Below, in pieces: positions 1 through 12,045 of a DNA stretch of 64,000 bases. Position numbers and translations under genes: made by a program. Below the pieces are notes generated by a model, which worked only from the letters and a program-made list of their open reading frames with translations, did not search any database and had not been told where the DNA came from. Numbering within the stretch: position 1 is the first letter of the stretch; each line of letters starts with the position of its first letter. Source of the stretch: Primula veris (Eukaryota; Streptophyta; Magnoliopsida; Ericales; Primulaceae); NCBI GenBank assembly GCA_963682055.1, contig OY821749.1, forward strand, positions 22,885,631 to 22,949,630. The letters are read 5' to 3'.

Positions 1-570
1 AGTGTTACTTGACCCAATTTTGTTTTCTAAGATGGCTCTTAAGCTGGAGAACTTGATTTATTTGTTTGACAGTTGCAAAGCTGCATCTTAGTGATCTTCC
101 CTCTTTCCTTGTTTTAATTTTTCTTCTAAGATAGCATTTTTTTGTGAAATGGCTGGAGATTTTACATCTTTACCACTTTAACAGTTGTAAAGTTGTTTGG
201 TCAAATAGCCTTTGTGGCTTTTAGACTTTCTGTTCTTCTTATATTTCAGGTTGCAGAAAAATAGATGATAAGAAGAATGAAAACTTTTAGTGTTAATTAA
301 GAAACAGACTTTGAAAAGATCGTTTTTGATACGTCTCTTGACTGTTTTCTTTCGAAATCTTATGTGATGGTTTATGAAGATATGAAGGTTTAGTTTTTAA
401 AGAGAATGCTTTCTGAATTTGTGCTGATAAGTTTGTTTTCTCTTTTAAAAGCTTCATTTCCTATTTTAAAAGCAGGTTTAGAGCCTAAAATTTGTATGTG
501 CCTTTTTAGCTTTTAATGTTGATAGACTTGGTCGGAATAGTCATCGTGAGGGCTTAGCTCACAAGATGTT
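1..570. other. No gene recognised
   Basis: AT-rich sequence with no convincing coding region. A splice-acceptor-like pyrimidine tract ends at 249 and is followed by a short open stretch that stops at once. This could be the last exon or UTR of a gene lying left of the window, but nothing identifies it. Confidence 0.3.
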
Positions 571-1104
571 TGATATAACATAAAAATTAGACCCGAATAT
601 GTGTATTCGGGTATGAATCGACCCACACATTATAAGAGGGTATATATCATATGCTTGAATCCCAAAACCAAGGGTCTAATAGTGTTTTCTTAACAGACCA
701 TTATTATTAAAAGCCCAAGCCCACTTAACGAGGGATCCCTGTCTGAAAATTCCATGAGATGGAGACATTTGTCAACATCCTAAAAGACATAATTGCCTAT
801 AAATAGCCAGGTATCTTCACTGAAAAGGGATCAGAAAATCTATCTAAAAAATATAGAGAGAAGGAGACAAAAGAGAAAAACTCGTCAGAGCTTATCATAT
901 CATAAAGCAAACCGAGCAAGAGTAAAGACCGAACACCGAAGATAAAGAAAGACCGAGATTAAGAGTAAATTGTAATATCGAGCATAAGTACAATAAGAAA
1001 TTGTAATCCGAGCAAGAACAATTACCGAGCAATAATAAAGAATAAAGAAGTGTTCAATATATTCTCTTTTATATTATTGTTGAGAAGCCTAACACAACCC
1101 ATCA
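571..1104 (+). repeat. Solo LTR of an LTR retrotransposon
   Basis: A 534-bp unit beginning TGAT and ending ATCA, the inverted termini expected of an LTR. It is flanked by near-identical 5-bp target duplications (ATGTT at 566-570, AAGTT at 1105-1109, one mismatch). A TATA box (TATAAATA, 798-805) is followed by a purine-rich transcribed part, the usual U3-R layout. No internal domain or second LTR is nearby, so it is best read as a solo LTR left by recombination between two LTRs. The superfamily cannot be told from the LTR alone. Confidence 0.65.
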
Positions 1105-1965
1105 AAGTTATGGCTTTATCAATGTTACTCTTTGTTTCAATAAAAGTTTGCTGATATTGATTAAAAAAAAACGCTTCCTTTGATTGACTTGGTTTAGTTG
1201 TTTTCTTGTCAAGAATAGATATATTCTATGGCATGTTTACATATGTAAAAATAAATAAATTATTTCCTTAATTTAGTTGGTTATAAATAAGATTATAACT
1301 ATTGGTCATGTGAAAATAATTATGTACATAGTTTTAAGCTAAAAGAAAAAAAAATTGGTATAACAATTCAAATATTATGCATGTATAATACGATATACTA
1401 GTATATTTTCCAAATATATATACATATATCTATACTAATAGTTTATGTGTATATGTTTTAAGAAGCATTGAAACATATAATTACAAAATAACCCATGTTC
1501 TTAACATTAATTACAAAAAAAAACTCACACTTGACATTTAAATACAAAAACTAACTGCCCATGATGTAACCGACTTTCTACATTTATATTGTATTATTTA
1601 ATTTCATTTATCCCATTATCATACCATATGCGTTGGTTTATTCTTTCTCCTTTCTCTACAAAGTACAAATTTGAAAAACATTGAAAAATGGAGCAAAATT
1701 TTACTATGATCAAACAATGAGAAGATAGGTTAGCACCATTTCTCTCTATTTTGATATTTTTTTTACATGTATTTGATTTCATTTATAATTCCAATTAGAT
1801 CTAATAAACCGGATTATTTTATGATTGATGTACCCTTTTCTCTCCATTTCGATATTTTTTTTTTCCAGGTATTTGATATCATTTATAATTCTAATTAAAT
1901 CTAATTAATAAAGCATATTATTTTGTGATTGATGTTTGAAATATAAAACAAATCTATGTGTTACA

Positions 1966-1980
1966 CCACGCATCGCGTGG
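1966..1980. repeat. Perfect GC-rich hairpin
   Basis: CCACGC-ATC-GCGTGG: a 6-bp stem with a 3-nt loop in very AT-rich surroundings. It resembles the hairpin near Helitron 3' ends and the one at 45210-45222. However, no CTRR terminus lies at the right distance on either strand, so it may be a decayed end. Confidence 0.35.
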
Positions 1981-2203
1981 ACACGTACGCTATATATATA
2001 TATATGAAAAGATACACAAATAAAAAAAACACACTATGTTTACGGTCATTCTAACCATACATTTAGATTATTTTCAATGGCCTAGATTACTTTTAACTAT
2101 TCAACAAAAATACTCACTTAAAATAGTTGATATCTAAACTAAATGAATGGTTATGATGACTATATAAATATAGTGTATTTTTTTTTTATGTGTATAGATC
2201 ATT

Positions 2204-2236
2204 CCCCCCCCCCCCCCCTCTCTCTCTCTCTCTCTA
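2204..2236. repeat. Poly-C run followed by (CT)n
   Basis: Fifteen C residues followed by about nine CT dinucleotides, then a (TA)n run. Simple-sequence DNA; its length is likely uncertain in the assembly. Confidence 0.9.
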
Positions 2237-2503
2237 CATATATATATATATAAAAATATATAATTCTATTATAATAAGACAATCCAAGTCAAATGAGTCT
2301 GTCAAATTTAGCCGTACTCATACACCTTTATATTAATTATAATAATACCATACTCACATAAAAATATAAAAATTAAAAACTAATAAACTATTTATTTCTC
2401 TTTAACAACCCAACATTCTTTTAAATTTTAAACTATCTTTTTTTTTATATTATCCACATATTTATACTAAAAGGGTTTTCCCAATATATATAGATATGAG
2501 CTT

Positions 2504-5500
2504 TTAGTAACTAGAAGGACCCCCATAAAAGACTAAACGCCCACCGGGATCACGACCTCCATCTACAACTCGGTATGTTTTACTGTCTGTAAATGCTTCT
2601 ACATTATCGGCACTGAGGGTACGTTTCCCATCTAGTAACATACAATCGAATATGTAGGCATCAACTTTAATATCCCTAAGAATATTTTCACCCGCGCCCA
2701 TTGGTGGTTTAATAGTCCCAGGGGGGCTAAATACTTCTCCGCCCCATTCTGCAGAAGTAGCCCAATCTGATAGTCCTGTAAAAATGCGTGCCGGCCAGAA
2801 TCCAATTTGAATGTTATCTTCTCCAAGTTCTAACCACCAATTCCCATTGATTAAATCCTGTTGTATAATAGAATGTTTTTTGTAAAGATTTACATATTTC
2901 AACAATGAAGTATGTTGTATATAGATCAGTAACTGTGTTTTCAATATATTGAGTTTTTGTTTAAAACTCAATATAGTGAAAACTGGACATATAATTTCCG
3001 AGTCAAAATTCTATGAAGGTGGAATGAAATTTATTCGGTATTGTTTCTTACCCGGTTGAGTAAGACCCCCACATTTTCGTATTTTCCACCAGGCTGCGAC
3101 ACCTGGTCATAGGGCTTGTCCACAGGTATACCAGTATCGACGATAATGAAACCAGGACACCTTGTATTAAAACAAGAAACTTGACCTGCCTATTATAATT
3201 AGACAAACAATTAGTGAAGGGTCGGCCATAACAAAAAACCAAGCAAGTTCTCTTACTTAACTTTAAAATGTGAGCAATATGTACAGTCATAACATTTGTA
3301 AACTGCCCTCGTTTTATCAGGTTCTAATTTTGGTGAAAATATTTGCTGTTTGTCCGATGCATAGTTTTGTTATGCTAGTTTTTTGTATTGTAGTACTAAT
3401 CTCGACATAAAAAAAAAGTAAGATACATTGAGGCCATCAGCTCCCTAAGGGACGTGTAAAAGTTATTACGTTTCTTGTCTAAATAGAGCATATTTTTTCT
3501 TAAAAAGGTTAGCATGGGATGTCATATAACCAAACCAAACAAATGAGGCTTATAGGCTGAGCAAACCAAACCAGCTACTACCAAAAGAGCAGTGGAAGAA
3601 CCAACTCACCTATCACGAGAGTGCAAATTAAATCAACAAAAAATAGGTAACTAGCCTATACAGCTACCTCTCGATACAAGAACTAACAACTAGCAAAACA
3701 AGTTGTAGTTGGTGCAATAACTACATAGCAAGCTTATGAAGGTAAATAAAAACAGGGTTACCCCTGCAATATGACCCAACATAGTAAGTTGCATAATAAG
3801 ACTTTAGATTAGGACCCAACTATATTTGTCTAATCAAATTTATAAAGAACTCATCTGTATCAACACATCCACCATCAACAGAAGATAAAGAGAAAAAAAC
3901 CCTGGACGGCGTGAGTATAGCCTGGACGGCGTGAGACAAACCCTTGATAACCCAAAAGTTCAACCGGTTTATCAGAAGCAAGTATTCCCTCTAACGAAAT
4001 CAAAGACGGAAGTTCCCGAGTTAGAGTTCATGAATCAACTCCCTCACGCCAATACCCCAAAACCCGTCAAACCCCATTTCCATCGCTAGCATAAGACAGC
4101 AACAAAGTCTCAAGATAACAAATCTAATGGCACAACCAACCCAAAGCCTAACTCCAAACCCATAAAAGTTCGGAGAAACAATCACAACAAATAGTTCGGC
4201 AAGTGATTGTAGACCCAACAGTCAAAACGAGAGAACTCCTAATTGTACTCATTCAACCCCATTTCCGCCGCTCTGAAAGAGCCAATTTTACCATCAGACT
4301 TATAATTCAAGATCCTAACATAACCCACCAAAAAGGAAAGGAGTCAAATGGTCGAGCCAAACTCAAACCTCCAAACTAATGTTAAATGGCTTCAAAAAAT
4401 AAGGACTTCATAAAACAAGAGAAAATCCAAATGGGTTCAAACTAAAGATACGTCCTATGAGCCTATATTCAAATCAAAACACCAAATATCCAACGACACA
4501 AGAACTTAGAGCGTCGGCTCGTAAATATATCTATAGCCTTTAGATATAATAAGTAACATTAAAGTAGGTATATAACTCGAAAGAAGCAAAGCCACTCTAA
4601 CGGAGCTCCGATACCCAAATTAACTCCTTTGCCAAAGATAACGGATCTCCCGATCCCAATCGACAAAGATCCAAATAAATGGAAAAAAGTAAATAGATTT
4701 CGAGAAACTCATAGAATAGGAGTTCGACCAAATCGGAACCAATGAAACGGTTACCAAGTAGGATGAAAATATTGATTTAATAGGGTTACCCACAAATGGG
4801 TATGACCTTTTTGATGAGTGACCAACCGGAAAATACAATCATAATAGAAAAGAGGGGATGCGAGGATACCCAAGGGGTGGAGGAGAGCGAAGAGCCCCTC
4901 CCCCACCCGAAGACCTGCATCGTCTTTAGTAGGATCAAGAGAGAAGAAGATTTAGTGTGTGTGGGTGAAGAGAAAGAGAGCTAGGCGGAGATGAGGGACG
5001 ACGACTAGGGTTTGAATATAAAGGAGGTGGGGGTTAGAGAGAAGGCAAAGCGCTCTACTTATTAACGCGGTATATTTGTATTAATCAGAGTTGTAATTTT
5101 CGTAGTTATTGAGGTACACCGTTCAATGTACACACGATTTTATAACTATTAAATTAAAAAATTGAGTGTTAGATGATACATTTTCAATAACTAATTTAAT
5201 TTTTCAATTTTTATTATATATTAGATAAATTATGATTTAATAAATTAAAATCAAATTTTACAACACAATAAAAACTCAAATAAAAATATAGAAACTTAGT
5301 GGATACTATTCTAAATTTAATTATTAATCAAATTTTTTTTAAAAAATAACAACTAAATATTTATTTTTAAAAACGAAAGTTTGTGCTGTTCAATTGATTA
5401 ACTGAACAAAAGAAAAAATTCAATAGTTGAACCACTAGTATACTTATTTAGGCGGGCTAATTTAGTCAAAACTCCGGAATGGAAGGGAAAAAAATAAGCT

Positions 5501-8500
5501 TATTTGAAGCTCGCGTTAAACAATATGGGATTTTGGAAATAGCAACCAGTGGCTTGATTTAAAGTAAATTGAAATAGAGGGCACTCCAGTATTATTATTT
5601 TGAAATTTAAAATTTTAAACCATCTAAAAACGAAGTTAAAGTTACGTTTAACTTATTTGTAAATCAATTGGTCATGTGTAGCACTTGGTATTGTAAACTA
5701 GCACATTAATAATATGCGCATACCCAGATACCCTCTGGTATTGTAATACAAAACAATAAGTGAACGGTCGGCCATGACAAAAAACCAAGCAAGTTTTCTT
5801 ACAAAACCTAAAAATGTTAGCAATGCGTACATTTAGAAGAACTGGCACCCGTCGTCTAACGGGCGTAATTTTGGTGAGAATAGTTGCTGTTCTAGCCGGT
5901 GCACAACTTTGTTCTGCTAGTCACTTTAGTACTATTCTCAACATCCAAAAAAGTAATATACATCGAGACCATCAACCCCCTAAGGGAAGCCGAAAAGTTT
6001 ATACTGATTTTGTTGTGACTTTGAACTTAATTCATTCTTCATTCGGAGTGAATTAGATGAATGAATTAAACTAGTTGTCTCAAGTCTAGTACTGGTCACC
6101 AGTCGTAAGAACTTCGATTAGGAATCTATTTTTCCATTGGTTTTAAAGGAGAAAAGTCTGTATATCTATGATTTGAAATATGTACTTATGAAAAGAATGT
6201 GAGAAAATAAGTGGAGTGGACATTATATACAGTAGCTCTCAGTCCTCAAACAACTTAAATTTTCCTCTAAACATATAATGTACATTATCCCGAAACCCCG
6301 TAAAAGACTTGGTCGGCTAAACATGTAATCTGTCCTGTTTTTACCTATTTTGTTTCAGTCATCCCTTAAATGAAATTAGTCGCATAAACCCCTCTTTCAA
6401 ATTTTAAAAATGTAATAATTTTGTGTTCACGATACTGTATATATACCCTTCTAATGAATATTAGGCTGATTTTCGCAGTTATTGTGACGATGCTAACTAA
6501 TTATAGTTTCGGAAATGTATATAGGAAATATGTTTAGACATAAAAAATGAGTAAATTAATTATGAACTTACATTAAATCGTATGTAGAGCCGAGTTCTTT
6601 TGTCTCCGTATAGACTTGGATCAACCTTATGAAGAAAAAAAACATGATTGAAAAAATAATATCATTTTGTTACAATTACTTCTAAGACAAAGTAAAAAAT
6701 GTTAGAAGATCGATGGAAATAATGACAACTTTTTATTAGTGCACCTTTTATCGATTAATACTTTAACAGTAACTTTGACTATTAGCCATGGTTTTGGGAG
6801 TATATCTTGTAGTTAATTTGACTCTTACTAGTTACTTTAGTGGAAATTTTAACATATTATATTTTTCCAATGTTTACACGATTGGGAAAAAAATGCTGGG
6901 ATTAGATTCATCATAAATTAATCAAGGTATTGGCAAACCAATAACTTTAGACCATATACTAGGATAGCTACCTAGCATTACCTATTTACATTTGAATAGT
7001 ATTATCTACATTTGCCTACAAAATGGGTATAGAAACCGCAGTTTGTTAAATAGATTGGGGAAATAATTGAGTTAGAAAAGTGTTAAAATGTCCATGTTTA
7101 ATCTTATAGAGAAGTGTACTTGAAGATATGTATAAAAGTACTTACCCTCCATCCAGCTTCGATACTATCATTTCCATTTTGTATCTTTACTCTTGCTGCA
7201 CTATACTGTTTGTCAGTACATTGTGGATTATGAAGAGTCATTGCCCCACCTGCTCCATTATACTTTTTTCCACTAGGTTTTGTTCGAAATACTGCATACT
7301 ATAACAAAGACTATTAAAAAAAAAAACATTGACAAGTTGTTTACATGTTTGGAATAGCATTGATATAACTTCATCATAAGCTAAAATTTAACATCACATT
7401 GAACTTTTCACAAAACCAATTACAGACTTTTAGACTATATGGAATAATTGTACATTTCAAAAATGTTCAATATGTTTAATGTGAACTTACATGAGCCCCA
7501 GGTTTATCATCGTCAACTGTTGGCCTTATCGCAGAAATAAGTCTTTCTCGGATCAAATCTTCTTTCGTAATCCTTCTAATTGGAACTGTTCCAACTGGAC
7601 ATCGTCCTCCTTTTAATATAAAGTTTGATGGTTTTCTAATTTCATCCAAAACCTGAACATTTTTATACTCTTATAAGATACAACGTACTTCATCTTATTG
7701 CTGTTCCTACCTATTTAATAAGCAACTAAATTATGACCAAAATCATTGGAAGATGTTTAAGAAACTAACTTTATAGTCGAATTTGTAATCCTTCAACAAC
7801 GGATGATCAAATGCTGGTTGTTGGTAAAAATTTACACAGTCATATACATCTCCATATCCACTCTGCACAAACGCAATGATTTTTTTAGATTATATTCCCG
7901 AGCAGTGCGGCGTCTTAATCTCAATTGTGAAGAACCATATTAAATACAAATCACTTTGAAATAAACTCCAAAAGAAACTTTGAGTTGTACAAATATAATT
8001 GTCATATGTGAGTATGCGATGCTATTTTTGTCCTCTCTTAGAAATTTTGTGATCCGATGTTTATAGCGATGTAAACAATTTTACCTAAACCCATCGGATC
8101 GGATTGGATTTCGGATCCGATTGGTGGGTTCAGATTCTATTATTTAAAGTCCAGTTTGCTTGAACTTTTGGAAAATCTATTGGGTTGAACTTTAAAGGAC
8201 TACACAATTAATCAAACTATTTCTCACTGCAATTGGTTTACAATCATATTCCATACTACTCATTGATTGTGTGGAATACAGTCAGTGGCGGAGCAAGAAC
8301 TTCTGTTCAAGTGGTCAAATTTCCGATTAAAACTCAAACAAGACAACTTCAAAGTACGTAAAGTTACTATCAAAGGCAAATAAAACACACCTCCGGAAAA
8401 TATTCAACTAGCATAACAGTATTGTTAGAAACAATAAAAACATATATGCGTGGCTCCTTTCATATAATTTAGGACACAATGTGCTGATTTTTCAAAGTCC

Positions 8501-9595
8501 TACAACAAGCCAATTAAACAATGCATTTCTAAGTCTGGTCATGTAATGCACGACAAAAGTAGCTACTTGGATAAAAGTGTCAAATTTGTTTTTATTTTTT
8601 TGTTTTTTAAAACAAATTCTGGATAAAATGGCATGAATAATGCAACAAAAAAAAAAAAAAAACCGAATTAAAATTTTCATCTTATCACCAGATTTATAAA
8701 GCTAAAATATTAGTAATGTGTAGGAAGTAAAAAACACTTTACAAGTATAATGCGTAGAGCAGCTAGAAAGATTTTAAAGTTTTAAGAAACAATGGTGTTA
8801 TATTTCATTAGCAAATTTAGCCAACGTGATTGTACAACATGTCAACAGCTAATCATCAATTGGACCAAAGGTATTCTTCATTAATTCATATAGCACATTA
8901 TGACCATATAAATCCATCACGTTATTACAATTCTCTAAATTAGCACATCTTCTAATTATACTTATATGGTTTTAAGAGTATACATATATTTAATATTTCC
9001 TACCTAAATTAGCCACGGAATTGATAAAAAAAAAAATGATACGCTGATATTAGCAATTCTTCATTGTTCGGCCATGTGTTGTGGAAATTTTGTCTCTCCT
9101 TAGTTTTCCTTGTAATCAAGTATCGGTTTGGCTAATGAGTGCGTCATAGGCATTATTTAATAGTATATAAAAGTAACCACATACAAATACGAAACAAGGG
9201 TAAATTAATATGAATATAATAAAAATACGAAAGAAGAAGTTCTAGAGTTAAAACTAATTAAGCTTCAACTTGAATCAAATGTGGGAAATGATTCCTTAAT
9301 TTGGGCTTACTGTACTGACCATAGTGTACCGATCAAAATACGGTCATAAGAAAAATAAAAGAGTATACTATGAATATTCTTAATTAGGGATTGTTACATT
9401 TATTAGAATATGCTTAAATATAATAAAATTTACCTGTATGCTCTTGACTGCTGGTTTATTTAAAAGCTTGAGTTGTTTTTCAAGCTCCAAATTATCCTCG
9501 TCACTTATGTTGTACAACGACCTTGCTTCAACTTTGGTATTGTAAATTACGACATGACATATGAACAGAAGCAGCACTGTAAAAATTGTGGGCAT
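2504..9595 (-). CDS. Neprosin-domain (DUF239) secreted protein, seven exons
   Basis: I assembled seven exons on the minus strand: 9434-9595, 7770-7862, 7491-7652, 7146-7298, 6572-6625, 3052-3189 and 2504-2857. All junctions are GT-AG and all are phase 0, giving 371 residues with no internal stop. Residues 1-24 are a signal peptide. The neprosin activation segment follows (QPAFDHPLLK, then CPVGTVPIRR), then the neprosin domain (AGGAMTLHNP, SIEAGW, LYGDKRTRLY, CFNTRCPGF, NGNWWLELG, WPARIF, EWGGEV, GGPSSY at the end). Neprosin of Nepenthes is a glutamic peptidase. The two conserved glutamates appear to be those in SIEAGW and EWGGEV, which would keep catalysis possible (inference from the family). 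The protein probably enters the secretory pathway; its substrate is unknown. Compared with the usual YWT...GYxxTGC stretch, the exon 5/6 junction is short. Intron 5 is 3.4 kb and holds repeats. Confidence 0.88.
3205..3475. repeat. Direct repeat copy A in neprosin intron 5
   Basis: About 270 bp that matches 5755-6005 in the same orientation, with shared blocks such as GGTCGGCCAT, ACCAAGCAAGTT, AATTTTGGTGA and CATCAGC/CATCAAC...CCCTAAGGGA. It ends just upstream (on the gene strand) of exon 6. The copies differ at many positions, so the duplication is old. No LTR-type TG...CA ends were found. Confidence 0.7.
3490..5060 (-). other. GC-richer insertion in neprosin intron 5
   Basis: A stretch clearly richer in GC than its surroundings, lying between the two direct-repeat copies. 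Read on the minus strand it starts with a TATA-like TTTATATTC, a telo-box (AAACCCTAG) and a CT-rich leader, like a promoter and 5' UTR. Short open frames follow (4620-4838, 4021-4218) with no recognisable domain. A 15-bp direct repeat (CCTGGACGGCGTGAG) occurs at 3901 and 3920. It may be a non-autonomous retroelement or a captured gene start; I cannot name it. Confidence 0.35.
5755..6005. repeat. Direct repeat copy B in neprosin intron 5
   Basis: Second copy of the segment at 3205-3475. No copy of exon 6 accompanies it, so the duplication covers intron sequence only, or an exon copy has decayed beyond recognition. Confidence 0.7.
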
Positions 9596-9804
9596 TTTGA
9601 TCTAGTAAAAGAAAGAAAATACAATCACATCATTGATTCATTTATCATAAAATATTTGTTAAACACATTTAGATAGAAAAACATAAGAGCCTAAATTCTT
9701 AATGTACCGCACAAAATAATTCTCAACTTATTCAACATGTAATCATACCTTTTTCTTTGCTTTTATTAGAAACAATTTAAACTATTTTCTTCTCTGCAAA
9801 TTGG

Positions 9805-9815
9805 TTTATATAAGG
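9805..9815 (-). promoter_or_regulatory. Candidate TATA box of the neprosin gene
   Basis: On the minus strand CCTTATATAAACC, about 210 bp upstream of the start codon at 9595 and next to a CCAAT-like AACCAAT. The distance suits a leader of roughly 180 nt. Based on motif and position only. Confidence 0.4.
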
Positions 9816-10094
9816 GGTTGTAGAGGCTTTATTTTGATTCACAAAATCCTTGTATTTAAGTTTTAATGCAGAGTATTATCAACATCTTAATTGGAAAATA
9901 TCCCTTCAAGATTGTATGGAGATTTCATGTATATCAAATTAAATGGAGATCGGATTTATTAGTTCACACTTTGACTGTAAGATAATAGATTACATACACG
10001 GTACTTGGTCATGTCTAATCTTTGTAATATATAGACATTTCTCAAACTCTAGTATACGTTTATATCTTAATTTAAATTTTGGATCGTTAACTTA

Positions 10095-12045
10095 TCTACA
10101 ACTTAATTAATAATTGGTACATAAAACTAATTAATCATTGGTCCATTTCCCCTTACTAACCAATAAAAATGTAAAAAGTAAGAAAAAATCCAGGAAAAAA
10201 CAAAAGGAAAAAAAAAATTTGAAAAAAAAAAAACTTTAAAGAGACAAAACACCGAAAAAACACGAATAAAATTTAAAAAATCCCAAAAAATCTAAAATCA
10301 ATAAAAATCCAAAAACACAAAAAAAAAATAGTCTGAGTCGTCTTAATTCATTTTATAAATAGTATGAGTCATTTTAAAAACAGTCTTAATCGTTTTAAAT
10401 CATTTTAAAAACAGTCTGAGTCATTTTAAGTCATTTTAAAATTTAAAAACAGTCCGCATCGCAATTCACTTAAAAACAATTTAAGTCATTTTGAGTCATT
10501 TTAAAAACAGTCTGAGTCGTTTCAATTCATTTAAAAATAGTCTAAGTCGTTTTGAATCATTTTAAAAACAGTTTGAGTCATTTTGAGTTATTTTAAAAAC
10601 AGTTTGAGTAATTTGAAAAATAGTATGAGTCCTTTTAAGTAATTTTAAAAACAGTCTTAGTTATTTTAAGTCATTTTAAAAACAATCTGAGTTGTTTTAA
10701 GTCATTTTAAAAACAGTTTGAGTTGTTTTAAATAATTTTAAAAACAGTCTGGGTCGTTTTAAGTGATTTTAAAAGCAGTCTGAGTCGTTTTAAGTCATTT
10801 TAAAAACAGTCTGAGTCATTTTAAAAAACAGTCTGAGTCGTTTTAAATCATTTTTAAAACTGTCTCAGTCATTTTAATTTATTTTAAAAACAGTCTGAGT
10901 AATTTTAAAAACAGACTGAGTCGTTTTTAAATCATTTTAAAAACAGTCTGAGTCATTTTAACTCATTTTAAAAACAGTCTGAGTCATTTTCAGTCATTTT
11001 CAGTCATTTTAAAAACAGTCTGAGTCATTTTAAAAATAGTTTTAGTCATTTCCAGTCATTTTAAAAACAATTTGAGTCATTTTCAGTCATTTTAAAAACT
11101 TTCTGAGTAATTTAGAAACAATATAAGTAATTTTAAAAACAATCTGAGTTATTTCGAGTCATTTTAAAAAACAGTCTAAGTCATTTTAAAATAGTTTAAG
11201 TCATTCTAAAAATAGTTTGAGTCATTTTAAAAACGGTATGAGTCATATTTAAATCATTTGAAACAGTATGAGTCTTTTCGGTAAGTTTAAAAACAGTTTG
11301 AGTCATTTTAAAAAATAGCTCGGAAAATTTTAAAAACATTCTGAGGCATTTTTAAGTCATTTTGAGTCATTTGAAAACAATTACAAGTTATTTTAAAGTT
11401 TTTAACATTTTTTGGACTTTCCAGCTTTTTCCGACTTTTTTGAACTTTTTTTCATTTTTTTGTAATTTTGGAATTTTTTATTTTTCTTGATTTTTTTTTT
11501 AAAATTTTTACCATTTTTCTGGTTTTTTTCGGTTACCGACTTTTTTGAACGTCTTTTCATTTTTTTTTTTTGTGATTTTGGATTTTTCTTGTTTTTTTTA
11601 CCAATTTACGGATTTTTTTCGGATTCTCGGCTTTTTTGAACGTTTTTTCATTTTTTTTGTGATTTTGGATTTTTCTTGGTTTTTTAAATTATTTTTTACC
11701 AATTTTCAAGGTTTTTTTTTTTTTTTTTTTCTGGTTTTCGATTTTTTTGAACGTTTTTTCTTATTTTGTGATTTTGGAAATTTTTATTTTTAGTTTTTTT
11801 TTTCACTTTTTACCAATTTTGGGTTTTTTCGGGTTCCCAACTTTTTTTTTGAAGGTTTTTTCAGTTTTTTTTTTGTATTTTAGTTTTTTTTTTTAATTTT
11901 ATGATTTTTCTGATTTTAATTTTATTTTTTGAGATTTCCCTATTTTTTCCATTTTATTTTTATTTTTATTGGGTAATTAGATGGTTGACCAATAATTAAT
12001 TAGTTTTATAAATAATTGATCAATAATTAATTAAAATTTATAGGA
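10095..12045. mobile_element. Long-TIR element with A-rich arm, minisatellite core and T-rich arm
   Basis: Imperfect terminal inverted repeats of roughly 75 bp: 10100-10175 matches the reverse complement of about 11960-12040, sharing blocks such as TTAATTAAT, ATAAAACTAATTAAT, ATTGGTC and CCAATAAAAA. Inside lie an A-rich arm (about 10170-10330), a tandem-repeat core (about 10321-11400) and a T-rich arm (about 11400-11960). The arms are roughly complementary, so the unit could fold into one very long hairpin. There is no coding capacity. Exact ends and target duplication are not resolved. It resembles non-autonomous Mutator-like or foldback elements in layout. A second element of the same design is at 21661-23194. 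Confidence 0.65.
10321..11400. repeat. Degenerate minisatellite core
   Basis: Several dozen diverged copies of a motif built from CAGTCTGAGTCATTTTA with an optional AGTCATTTTAAAAA segment, so spacing alternates between about 20 and 35 bp. Sequence drift is high and no frame is open across it. It forms the core of the long-TIR element. Confidence 0.85.

Larger units (their letters stand above)
1105..2503. other. Intergenic, AT-rich, simple repeats
   Basis: No gene seen. Contains (TA)n runs, poly-T runs, a perfect hairpin at 1966-1980 and a poly-C/(CT)n tract at 2204-2236. Confidence 0.6.

Noticed and set aside
11545..11793. Phenylalanine-rich frame of 82 codons
   Set aside because: Translation of the T-rich arm of the long-TIR element; pure composition effect.
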